A DNA stretch of 64,000 nucleotides from Timema cristinae (taxonomy: Eukaryota; Arthropoda; Insecta; Phasmatodea; Timematidae): the NCBI GenBank assembly GCA_039000515.1, contig JBCFYV010000012.1:40823723-40887722 (forward strand), given 5' to 3'. The position numbers and the translations under genes are program-made. The number at the start of each line of letters is the position of its first letter. The stretch's first letter is position 1. The notes below the pieces were generated by a model. The model was not told the DNA's origin, did not search any database, and saw only the letters and a list, made by a program, of their open reading frames with translations. Of the stretch, positions 34,986 to 45,649 are shown piece after piece.

Positions 34986-35990
34986 TTGCTCTGGCTATAA
35001 GTAGTTGTCAACTTTTTGGAAATGGTGAGACACAAAGCGATCCTTGCGGTGCGATATTTGTAACAACCAAAGCTCGTCAGATTTATCCCTCTGGCTCTGC
35101 TGCAGCCATTGCATTTCGGAGGTACACTTGCTTTACATCGTACGTTTTTTCTTACCCTAGGAATTTATCATCCTGTAAAGGCTCCACATTTTGTATTTTT
35201 CGTTTTATGAAGACTTAAAAAATAGACAACGAAAATTCCATAAAATCTTTTGTATTTTTTTCACAAGTTTGAATAATTCCTGAGATGCTTTGCAAATGAC
35301 TAGGAGGGAAAATTAGTATATAGTTTTAAACAAAGGAACCTATTGTGTTGGCATAGCCATGTTGTTAATAATATACACCGATAAAAATAGTTACACTGTT
35401 TGAAAAATAAACTGTATTATATATATAGGTAATTTAAGTTTTTATATATATATGACCATTGTAAGATTTACTGGCAAAATTTATTTAATTTCTGCGTTCA
35501 CTATTATTTATATATTAATTTTAAATACAATAGATAAAAAAAAATATGTTCATATATATCTCAGTAGCGCCTACGAAAATAGGCCGTCATTTCAGACAAA
35601 TTTAAAGTGGGTGGGTTGAATATTGGTTTCACTTTCATTTTGCCTTTCGGAAATAAGTGTCAAAGGCCCCATAATTTGGAAATGTTACGCCATATAATTT
35701 TACGAGGCGGGTAAACGATGCTGAGAATGGGATTTTCTTTATTGTTTTTTCGTTAACTTTATATAAAACGACCGTGAGATATATTAAACAAAGGAATATT
35801 ATCGGGAAATTATTATAAAAAAAGGTGATAGAGTGTTTTGTGAACTATGAATCTAGTTGTATGTAGGATATTGTCATGTTTTTAGAAATATTGTAACTAC
35901 CTTGCATCAGTTGTGCTATCTTATCAGATTGAAACAAACTAACAGTACCTTTTACGTTACGAAGATAACCTGAAGTTTTAAAATTTACAT
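34986..35990. other. No gene recognised
   Basis: The 78-aa plus frame at 34982-35218 has no motif I know. AT-rich DNA with no clear repeat. Confidence 0.5.
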
Positions 35991-35993
35991 TTT

Positions 35994-36215
35994 AGGCCAA
36001 TGACTTTAGGCCAACTGCCTTTTAGGCCAATGCCTTTTACGGGCCAAAAGCCTTTAGGCCACTGCTTTAGGCCAAACGTCTTTAGGCCAAATGCCTTTGT
36101 AGCCAAATGCCTTTAGGCCAAACGCCTTTTAGGGCCAAATGCCTTTTAGGCCAATGACTTTTGGGTTTCTTTTTAGGCAAATGCCTTTTGGCTAAATGCC
36201 TTTTAGGCAACTGCC
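35994..36215. repeat. AGGCCAAATGCCTTTT minisatellite, third block
   Basis: About 12 units of the same 16-18-bp repeat as at 27.7 and 28.2 kb, in the AGGCCAAATGCCTTTT orientation. The 61-aa minus frame with RHLAKRHLPK is just this repeat. Confidence 0.92.
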
Positions 36216-36975
36216 GCGTCCCCAAAATACTATTTATAAGCAATATTGTGAAAAGTTTTGAAAGCAAACATTTTCTACAAAATCACCCTGCAGTACACCA
36301 GTTCTAAAAATGGAATTTTGGTTCTTTTTTTTATGCCTAGGAACCTATTTTCCTGTCACTATTGGTATCATCATGCTTAATTTTAAAACATAAATGCTAC
36401 AAAACACAATTTTTCAGAACAGAAATGATATTTTACAAATAATTGATGCTAAAAAAATCAGAGTATCTAATTATAAGGGCTATGAAGTACAAAAGGCATA
36501 GCCAGAGGTAGTGGAAGATATACGACTTGAATTAAAAAAAATGACCCAGGCCACAGGCTGGAAAAAAAAAGCAATGGATTTGGTGTGGAGTTTACCACAG
36601 TGCTTTATAAACAGTTTTGAAAGTCAAATTGAATATGTTAGTATTTAGGGGTCTGCGAGCTTGGGTTATTTCATTTGAGACAAACTCGATTTGGGTTTTC
36701 TTAAAAGTTTCTAGTTCGAGATGCGCCTATTCTTAGTTTAAATTGATATAAAAAAGTATATTAAAACACATTGTTCTTATAAAATATGATGACACTCATT
36801 TTTATAGACAGTAATACTTTTGGAAAAAAAAGGTTTTAATAATGGAAAATATTGGTTTTAATTAGAAAATAACATTATAAAAACAGTTAAAAACAAGAAC
36901 ACTCAAATAAAAAATCCAATAAAAAAACGTAATAGTTAAAATGATTGCAACACTGATGTTTTTAAGTGCATTTAA

Positions 36976-37117
36976 TGTCAGGCCTCCATGTGGTTCGGAT
37001 TCCACGTTAAACTGTAGGTCCTCCATTTCATCTCACAATAAGCCTATCATTACCATTAGTGTAAGTGTTGTACAACCCGAACGGGTAGATAAGACGTTGG
37101 TGCTAGTAATAATAATC
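36976..37117 (+). mobile_element. Family A SINE 3' fragment
   Basis: It contains GTGGTTCGGATTCCACGTTAAACTGTAGGTCCTCC, then CAACCCGAACGGGTAGATAAGACG and an AAT tail. The start of the 109-aa frame here is SINE-derived. Confidence 0.85.
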
Positions 37118-37269
37118 TATATAGAAGCAAGAGGAAAGGAGAGGATGTCACATATGTGCATTGGAATTCTTCCCACATTTTTTCCTCTTTTCTTAAGGGG
37201 CTTTCTTTATTTTAGATTTCACTTAATTAGTTTATATTGCCTTATTTTTTCAATTTCAAGTATTGTATG

Positions 37270-38140
37270 AGTCTAATTTGGAAAATATTTACAAAGATAT
37301 AAATCAAAGTTTGTGTTTATTGACCTTTGTGATGAAATCAATAAGATGACGAGTAAAAAGACATGAGTCTATTCAAGACTTTAAAATATCTCTTATTTTG
37401 TATGCATGACGTCAACTGGCATGGATGAAACATAATGCTCCAGGTTTAAGAAGTAGATTTAAGTCTTGGCTGAAAAATGGATAAACATAAAAGGATTCAA
37501 ATATTTACAAATATACTCTATGGTCATTACTAAATAGAAAAATACAAATGTTATCTGTTATCATTTTGTGTCTGTGTTATAAGTTTTCGAATACATTATT
37601 TTAAAAACAAGTTTTGAATCTGTATTTGTCTCCAAAGTCATTTAGGGTAGTTAGGTTAGGTATGAACTTTTGAGCCAGTATTATGGTGCATGGACCACAA
37701 AAAAATATAGCAAAGCAAAAAAAATTACTTTTTATTTCGAGCTAAAAAAATCATGTAAAGGGGTTGATTGAGGACAACTTTATAAATAGTGCACACCTTA
37801 TATCCTATGATGGACAGCATAAATTAAAAAACGTTGAACACAGCAATGACATTGTTTGAACAAAGAGAGAACTTAAATATAAAAGTTGTTTATTTAAGTC
37901 ACTTTTTGTGTAATGAGACATTTAAGTTTTGATAATTACCATTATTCTAGTTCAAAATTTCATTAATTTTATATTTTCAATATTGTTATTAATGGGTTGA
38001 GATGGGGGAAAAAAAAAAAAAAAAAGTCACACCTCTACTAATGAAACATATCGAGAAAAAAAAGTGTTCCAATATCAGCCATGCAACATAGATAAATGAC
38101 AAATAAATTATTTTTATAGTCAATAAATTTTGGACAAGAA
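37270..38140. other. No gene recognised
   Basis: AT-rich sequence with a 17-A run near 38010 and no recognisable repeat or frame. Confidence 0.5.
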
Positions 38141-38142
38141 TT

Positions 38143-38330
38143 CTTTGTGAATGTGGGGAATGCCAGGCCTATCGTGGTTTGATTCCACGTTAAACTGTAG
38201 GTCCTCATTTTCATCTCACATCACCCTACATTACACATTAGCATAAGTGCGTATAACCCGAACGAGGTAGTTAAGAGCGTCTGCTGATTAATAATAATAT
38301 ATTAATAAAATAAATAATAATAATAATAAA
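38143..38330 (+). mobile_element. Family A SINE 3' fragment
   Basis: It contains GAATGTGGGGAATGCCAGGCC, CCACGTTAAACTGTAGGTCC, GCGTATAACCCGAACGAGG and a long AAT-rich tail. No tRNA head. Confidence 0.85.
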
Positions 38331-39065
38331 TTAAATAATTAATATTTACAAACTAAGTAATTAAGTGAAGAATTATTTTAGCCAGTCAGTAGCCATGTAT
38401 TAGAGATTGAATATTATGTTTTTGCTACTGTCATACCTTAAATCTTACAACATTATTTTACACTTTCTATTCCTTTGTCGCTGTCAAATTGTTGACTTTG
38501 ATGTTTACCTCTATTGATAGATCTCTTCTCACTAATACTGTCTCACTTGCAAGCCACCAGTATGAGTCATTTCACATCTGTCCTTTTCAAACATTTCCCC
38601 ACTCTCCCTAACCAGTAAACAACCCCCAATTCTCCATTCTCCTTTCCAAACAATATTCCCTTACTGCTGCCAAGCATAGTACAAAGGACCATGCTATCTG
38701 CTTTTTGGCTTAAAACTGTTCATACATTACTAACAACATCTGCTTGCACGTTCAAGATCAGGGGGAAATTAACCAGGCTCAAAATGCCTATCATATAATC
38801 AGGCCTTAATATCTCTAAAAGTTTCATCAGGTCAATGCAACAGCCCTTTTCTAACAATAAAAGTGAGCCAAAACTTATTTTTTAGGTCTTTGAACTATAT
38901 GAGAGACTTTAAAAACAGACACTAAAACAATCCTTAAAAGCCCACTTGGGGAAAAGGCTCTGAAATAATAGTTTTGCTTCACTATACTTCCCTAGCATTC
39001 CTTTCTATGGATATTGCTATTTACAATGCAGGGTTATTATTATAAAACAATTAATACACACACAC

Positions 39066-39362
39066 ATTTATATAATGCGTATCAGGGCTTACAGCCACTC
39101 ATATGGCAGTTTGTGGAAAGATTAGCCAGTACTAATCGTACATCCTTTCGTGGAGGCTTCTTTCCATAGAGTGAAGAGATGAGGTGATAGTGAGGAATCA
39201 GTTGAAACTCTTACACTTAACTTAAGCCTGTTAAATCCAAACCCTGATAACAGTGGATAATTACCTTTCAAGAAAAATTACCCATGGTACAAGCAAGGAT
39301 CGAACCACGACACCTTGGTTCGTAGCCATGATACACTGATCTCTATACCACAGGGCCGGTTA
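39066..39362 (-). mobile_element. tRNA-derived SINE, relative of 17128-17445
   Basis: The reverse complement has CCTGTGGTATAGAGATCAGTG (box A region), CGTGGTTCGATCCTTG (box B) and TACCATGGGTAATTTTTCTTG. The box B is well preserved. Confidence 0.8.
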
Positions 39363-39364
39363 GC

Positions 39365-40140
39365 AATGATAATTATAGAACCATACCAAATATACCATTA
39401 AATTGTGCCAGACAGCTAATGTTAAATCAATCTAAGAGATCAGGTTTCTATAAACATTGCTAATTTGGAAAACTTGATCAAAAAGAAGGTGCAAATTTAT
39501 TTTAAAAATAACTTAATAAAAAAATAAAATGTAGTGTTTGTAAATTCATTCATATGAAAAGTTATGGACGTTTAAAAAAATATTTATGGAGCTACCAAAT
39601 CACATTATTAAAATAGGTCTATTTGTGGTGGTTGGGAACTCCTTTTAAGCTATAATGGTAAAGAAACATATTTATTACATTTACAATAAAACAAAAACTT
39701 GCTATTATATTACAATATGAATAAAATTGTTTTTTCTCAGAAATGGTTTATAAAGTGACTTTGGATATCGAAAATATTTCAAAAGGAGAAGCTAGATTAA
39801 TTATCAAGGAATTGTCAAATATACTTTCTCTCAAATCCAATTTAATTACCATAAAATTATTAAGCTTAAGAGGTTTTAAACTTTCCTTCACTTCTTAATT
39901 TTGTTCTTCATAAGTCTCAGAGTTTATATTTAAAATAGCTTTCTTAGCTGAATGAAAATTTATTTTTTGTTATATGTGGTTCACAGTTGGTTAAGTGGTA
40001 AATCAATCGTCAGGGGTCTGGTTATAGGTTTTGTTATAAAATGCGATTAGTATAAATTATGTAGTAAGCTAAGTATAACATGAATGGATTATGCATTTTA
40101 ATAATTAATTTTCGCAAAGTCTTAAATATTTTTGATTAGT
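39365..40140. other. No gene recognised
   Basis: AT-rich sequence. I see no coding, RNA or repeat signature. Confidence 0.45.
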
Positions 40141-40159
40141 CATAGGCACTTGATATTTC

Positions 40160-40960
40160 TGGATGAGGGTTTGCGGGGGGGTGGGAGGGTGGGTGGGCTG
40201 GTCGGCGTGTGGGGAGGGGGTAGGGGTGGGATGGGGGGAGTTGTGGTGGAAATGTATGGGGGGGGCGGGAGGGGGGGGGGTGGGGGGGGTGGGTGGGGGG
40301 TTGGCGCGAGGCTTGGCTAGGGTATGGAGGTTTTGATTGTGTTTTTTTTTTGGCTCTGAATTGGGGTTTTTTTGGGTTGGTATCTGTGGGAACGGTGCGG
40401 GGGGCGTGGTGAGGGGAGAGGATTAGATGGGAGGATGGTGGGGCGGGGGGGGGGGGGTGGGGTGGGCGTGGGATTGGGGTCGGTGGGTAGTACAGGTGGG
40501 GGTGGTAACGGGCGGGAGGATGCGGTGTGGGGGTGTATTGGTCCGGTTAGGTAGGGGGGGAGGGGTTATGGGAGGGGGAGGGGGTAGGAGATGGTGGGGA
40601 TGGACTGGATTTGGGGGGGTTGGAGTGTGATCTGGGTGATTGGGGTTGATGTGGGGGGGCGCAGGAGGTGGTGGGGGGGGTGGGAGGGGGTGTTGTGGGG
40701 GGGGGGACGTGAGATACGGAGGGGAGTGGGGTGGGGTGGGGTTACAGGGGGCGTGGACGGAGGGGCGAACAGGTGGTAAGGGGTGGCTTGGGGGGTAGGG
40801 GGAGGGGGAGGGTGGTTGGGCAAGTTGAGGTGGGGGGGGGAGGACGGGGGGGGGGGGATGCAGGGGGGGATGGATGTGGTGTGGGCGCGGGGGAGGAGGG
40901 GGGTTGTGTGGTGGGAGGTTAGGGTGCGGATTGTGGGATGGGGGGTCGGGTGGGGATCGC
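40160..40960. repeat. 0.8-kb extremely G-rich tract
   Basis: Mostly GGGG runs separated by T, A or single C, with dozens of G3-G10 runs, so high G-quadruplex potential on this strand. No fixed unit, though GGTGGGG and GGGGGGA patterns recur. The long frames on both strands (Gly/Trp/Val-rich plus, Pro/His-rich minus up to 152 aa) are composition effects. It may be a real skewed satellite or low-quality read sequence; neighbouring SINEs are unusually rich in indels. Confidence 0.9.
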
Positions 40961-41089
40961 TCTCTCTTGTTATCTTTTTTTCTCCAATTTTGATCTTGTT
41001 GTTGATGATTCTAATTATGTTCATCTTGGGTTTTTCTTCTATGCTTTTACTTTCGTGCCTTGATAATTTTTGTAATTTGTTTTTTCTGT

Positions 41090-41405
41090 GCTCCAGCGGG
41101 TCGGTCGGTACTCTCTTATTCGGATATGATTCTTTCGTGTGGGTGGCCGTGGGTTTCGAATCCTCTGGTCCCGGCTCAAGTGTTATCTGGCATTAGCAAA
41201 CACTTCCTTCTGACTTTTGGCAAGACTCTTGTGAATGTGGGGGAAGCCATTGGCCTCCACCGTGGTTCAGGATTCCTCACGTTAAAACTGTAGGTCTTAT
41301 GTTTCATTCTCACAATCACCTACATGACACATTAGCGTAGAAGTTGCATTAATAGTCCCGAACGGGAAAGTAGAGATGGGTGCTACTAATTCAATAATAA
41401 TAATT
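41090..41405 (+). mobile_element. Family A SINE, indel-rich copy
   Basis: The head is recognisable as GTGGGTTTCGAATCCTCTGGTCCCGGC. The body has CAAACACTTCCTTC and GGCCTCCACCGTGGTTCAGGATTCC, then CCCGAACGGG and an AATAATAATTA tail. Extra bases occur every few nucleotides compared with the clean copy at 62.6 kb. Confidence 0.82.
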
Positions 41406-41916
41406 AGTAATGTAATGGACCGATTTTATATTGATAGTAGACCATAAATAGATATTGTAAATTATGTAAACCCAGAATATGTGTTAAAATACTTCAATAT
41501 TATATGTCGCAAATACAGTAGGCCTTTACAAATAGAAAGATCACATTTGTTTGGAGAGAGAGGATGAAGAAACCATCACACAATAAATATAGTTTTAAAA
41601 ATCAACACTACTCCGTTCACTGAGCAAGATTGAAACCTAGTTGCCTCTCTAGTCGCAGAAGCTTATCGAGTGCGCTCATAAAGCACCATTCCACGCACTG
41701 CGTGCGTGCAAAGATCTGAGATTTTTAAAACTCTTTCATAGTGGTACCATGATACGCTATTTCTCAATTTATGTCATTGGATGCACTTCTACTTTTTGTC
41801 TTTTTTATAAATACACATATTTTCTTGTAATAATTTGTTCGAGGAGCAGGATGTACTAAGTGGTCGTGGTTTGAACAGATACATGTTTCTCTCTAACTAG
41901 GGGGGGGGGGAGGGGG

Positions 41917-42235
41917 GGATGGGCGCTGGTGAGCTAGTGGGTTCTAGGGGGGGTGTTCTGATTCTGTGCTGGCAACGACCGGTGTGTTCGCAATCCTCGG
42001 TCGCCTGCACAGATTTGTATCTTATTTTCAAACCTTCCTTCACCTTCTGACAGAGATATCTTGTGAAGTGTGGGAATGTCAGGCCTGCCTCACCGTTGGT
42101 TTCGCGATTCCACGTTAAACTGTAGGGTCCGTCATTTCATCTCACAATATCCGATCATTGACACTCTTAGCGTAGGCCGAAAGTTCGTATAACCCGAACG
42201 GGTAGTAAGACCGGTGCTAATAATAATAAATCTAA
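41917..42235 (+). mobile_element. Family A SINE, indel-rich copy
   Basis: Sequence from GGTGAGCTAGTGGGTTCTAGG, through GCAATCCTCGGTCGCC, CACCTTCTGACAGAGATATC and CCACGTTAAACTGTAGG, to GTATAACCCGAACGGGTAGTAAGACC and an AAT tail. It is nearly full length but heavily broken by small insertions. Confidence 0.82.
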
Positions 42236-42254
42236 CTATGGGTCCTGTGGTCTA

Positions 42255-42335
42255 ATACGCGCTCGCGCTCGCGCGCTCGAGTTTGGCCACCCAAGTTCGC
42301 TTGCGCGCTCGCTCCGCTATCGCTTTTCTGTCTGG
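42255..42335. repeat. GCGCTCGCTC-rich low-complexity block
   Basis: Repeats of GCGCTCGCGCTCGC and GCGCGCTCGCTCCGC stand out in AT-rich surroundings. No gene. Confidence 0.8.
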
Positions 42336-44150
42336 CTCTGAACCTTCTGCTTTAGCAAGCTTTACTTTTATGATTTACTAGCAATAAGGCGACGGCTAGT
42401 GTCCGTTGACTGCTTGTGGCATAGAATTCTTCATTGACATCCTCCTCGTCCCCTCCCCCCCACAATGGTACCCGTATCTCTGAAACGTAATTCTAAAACA
42501 GAATATTTTCTTCAAAAATTTGTTTAAAATATCACAATTAAAAAGATAATTGAAAATCTAAAAATCCTGCTTCAAGGTGCAATCGGACCACCTTCCGTCC
42601 ACCTATGTTAAAAAGGTCAGATCTCTGCGTGCTGTAGATTTGGCTATCATCGCACACAAACAAACACTTCCTTTTATTATCATAACCTATGATGTAACAT
42701 TGTGGCTTATAAAATACGGCTGTAGGCTATTCTAGTCCATTAAATTATTGATGTCAACTTTCAGGTTAAACCGATTGTTGGCTACATAGATATTATTTTT
42801 ATACGTGAGATACAAAATAAATAGGTATCTCAAAATGATTTACTATTTAACATATTTTGTTATTAAATGAATGGTTTTTAAATAGGAGCTAACGAGTATG
42901 AAACCATACACATACAATTTTAACGTTTTTTATCATCACAAATTAAGATTATATACTTATTGGTTTTACCGTTCGAACTTTTAAATTTGCTGGCTATCCT
43001 GCATACAAGATAGAACGGAAATTTCACTGTAAACTCTGCACGAAAACATTAACAAAGTGTGATGCCAGCATGGAGTCATGGCATTATTATTAAATTATTC
43101 ATAGGGCATATCTCAATAAAGGGCATGATGACTTAAGGAATCTCAAATCCCCTACAGATATGTTCACACACATTTCCTAGAAACATTTATTGAGCAATTT
43201 CCTTATGTGCAACACAAAGAAGGTATTGTACATATAATATAAGGAAAGGCATTGAAGAAAATAAGGATAATATATTCTCATTAACTGAGGCAATGCAAAA
43301 AGCACAATCTATTTTGCACAAAGCCACCTCCTTAAAGTTAGAATCCACAATCACGTGTTGTGGACTGCAAAGGAGAATATTTAATGTTTAGGGAAACAGA
43401 CGCAGAAAATATGGAACATATTACACCAATAATCTCATCTCATTGAGTGAAATTTGGAGAGTTGAGTACTTGTGACTTTAAGCTGATTTTGACCCCAATT
43501 AAATGTAATAAATTAACTGTGTTTTGACATATTTCTATGAATCTAGACTCTGGTCTCCAATTAATATTTGTAGCGTGTTGCATTTTGAAACGTTGAAATA
43601 ATGTAAGGATTTATAAGTAGTAGTATTGAATGATTGTGATCGTTTTACAAACAAAACCAGCTGTTTGGCTTAAGCTTTAGGTTAACATCTTTGGTTTTTA
43701 AATAGTAGGCTTGGATAGTAGGTCTGTTTCAATAAAACACTTTAGTTGTTAAAGTGTGTAAAAGCTCAAATATGCATCGGTTTCTAACTAAACAATCCTC
43801 ATAAAACTATAGAACTATAGTTGATAGGTTAAAAATAAATACAATATCTAAATAATTGGATATTATGACTGTATAGACTCAAAAACTTACATAAGTGGCC
43901 AATGTAATATTTACTACTTTTTGCATCTTATATTGTGAATATTTTACTCCATAGTGCCATTGAGCCTTTAGTTGAAAGTAGTTTTAAGAATGTCAAGAAA
44001 TGTGCTCACCATTGAAGCGTATAAGACTATGATTTGTGCTCATCTTTACATAAATAGACACTTTTTACTTTCTCTCGACACCTTGAAAAGAAAAGGACTT
44101 TGCTCGTAAGAAAGATCCAAATGTTGATAATTGTAAACCCCCCCCCCCCC
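42336..44150. other. No gene recognised
   Basis: AT-rich DNA. A short frame near 43015 reads ERKFHCKLCTKTLTKCDAS followed by stops. It vaguely resembles a transposon zinc finger but is too short to assign. Confidence 0.45.
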
Positions 44151-44164
44151 GAAACGGTGTTGGT

Positions 44165-45310
44165 TTGCGATGCCGTCTGCCTGTGTGTCTACATTCAGAA
44201 CTAAAGCCGACATAATTTTACTGATCAGGCTAAAACTCAGTATATATGGTTTTATAAGGTTCCCTCGAAAAGTTTTGGGAGTTAGATATCTTACCCTATA
44301 ATTGAGGGTAGTTTAGTAAAGGTAAAAAAGAGAGAAAACAAGCTATCTCGAAATCCACTGTAACGATTTTTATTAAATTTCGTATATTGGCATTGTTTAA
44401 TATTATAAATTAATCATCCCATAAACATAAATTTAAGGTTAATTTACATAAGTAAATATTGCCAATTTTAATCATATATTTGCAAGTATTTGAAACACGA
44501 AATAACTCAATATTGTAAGATTGTAACAAAATTAAAATTGAAAAAAAACCTTTACTTGAAATATATTTTTATAAAACCAATAGAGGGCTGTTCATAAATT
44601 ACGTAATGATTTTTTTCATTACTTTGACCCCTCTTACTCCCCAAATCTCCCTACTTAAGGAATTGTAAGGTTTCTCGTTCCCTCCTCTCCCCTGACTGAT
44701 CTTACGTAATTTTCTTACAATTTGGTAAATTATATTATTTTAGACAAAAGGATTCGTGATGGAAAATTATAAAATATTTATCACAGTAAAATTAGGTGTA
44801 ACGCAACATAAATAAATTACAGTTTATAGTTATGTATAGCTGTGTACGTGAATAGGCAATGATTGTCGTCGCTAGGTGCAACCTTTTTGACTGCGTGTCT
44901 GTAAAGGTTTTTTTTTTTAGATTTTGTCTAACCATAAACATTTATAAAATCCTTAGTCAAGATGGAATCTGCCCAACCCCACGAAAACTTAAGAAATTAC
45001 TGATCACTCCCACCCAAAAAACCCTTTCGTAATTCTTGACAGGTCCCCAGCTTACGAGCCATTGGCAAATATTTAAAAAAAAAATTTAGGTCTCAGAAAA
45101 CGGGAGTTTATAAATTCGTCTTTTTGATGAAAATATGTAAAATCTGTAAAACATGAATAATGAACAATACGTTTCTTTCATTAATGCCTCTTGGTGGAAT
45201 GTGATGGTCATGTTTCTGTAAAATTGTATATTATCTGGTTTCACAAATATTACAAGTTTTAAGTAAATGTTTCCATTTTTAGACAAAATAGAGAGAAATT
45301 CTGTTTGGTT
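44165..45310. repeat. Member of a dispersed repeat family
   Basis: TTTGCGATGCCGTCTGCC, GTTTTATAAGGTTCCC, GGGTAGTTTAGTAAAGGTAAAAAAG, the ACGATTTTTATTAAATTTCGTATATTGGC region and AAGTAAATGTTTCCATTTTTAGA align with blocks at 300-950 and 12690-13330 and, for the first half, at 51650-51850 and 63310-63490. The family is at least 1 kb long and non-coding where seen. Confidence 0.75.
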
Positions 45311-45649
45311 CACCATACTATTTAAATATTGAGGCTAATTATTAGCCTTAATAATATGGACACAAGTTAATATTATACAACTTATAAACTTGTTTGTAGT
45401 TTCGTCTTTATTAAAACATTATTTCTCACTTAGTAGATACCAAAACTAATATCATAGAAGAATCATCTATTGAAAACATTTATATAAAGTTAATTTCAGC
45501 CAAATAGTCCATTTTAACTGCTATTTAAAAATAATATAACAAAATATTAGAAGTATAAAGCACAAATATAAGTATTTATTATGTTTTCTCTCTTATATTA
45601 AGCTAAATATTGATTTAATAATATTAACATGAGTCTGGATATACTGGGA

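Noticed and set aside
40566..41196. Long Gly/Trp-rich and Pro/His-rich frames (up to 152 aa) in the G-rich tract
   Set aside because: Lack of A and T on one strand removes stop codons. The frames follow base composition and have no conserved motif.
42990..43250. CKLCTKTL...H frame as a BED or C2H2 zinc finger
   Set aside because: One Cys pair, no properly spaced His pair in frame, and stops follow at once. Too weak to list.
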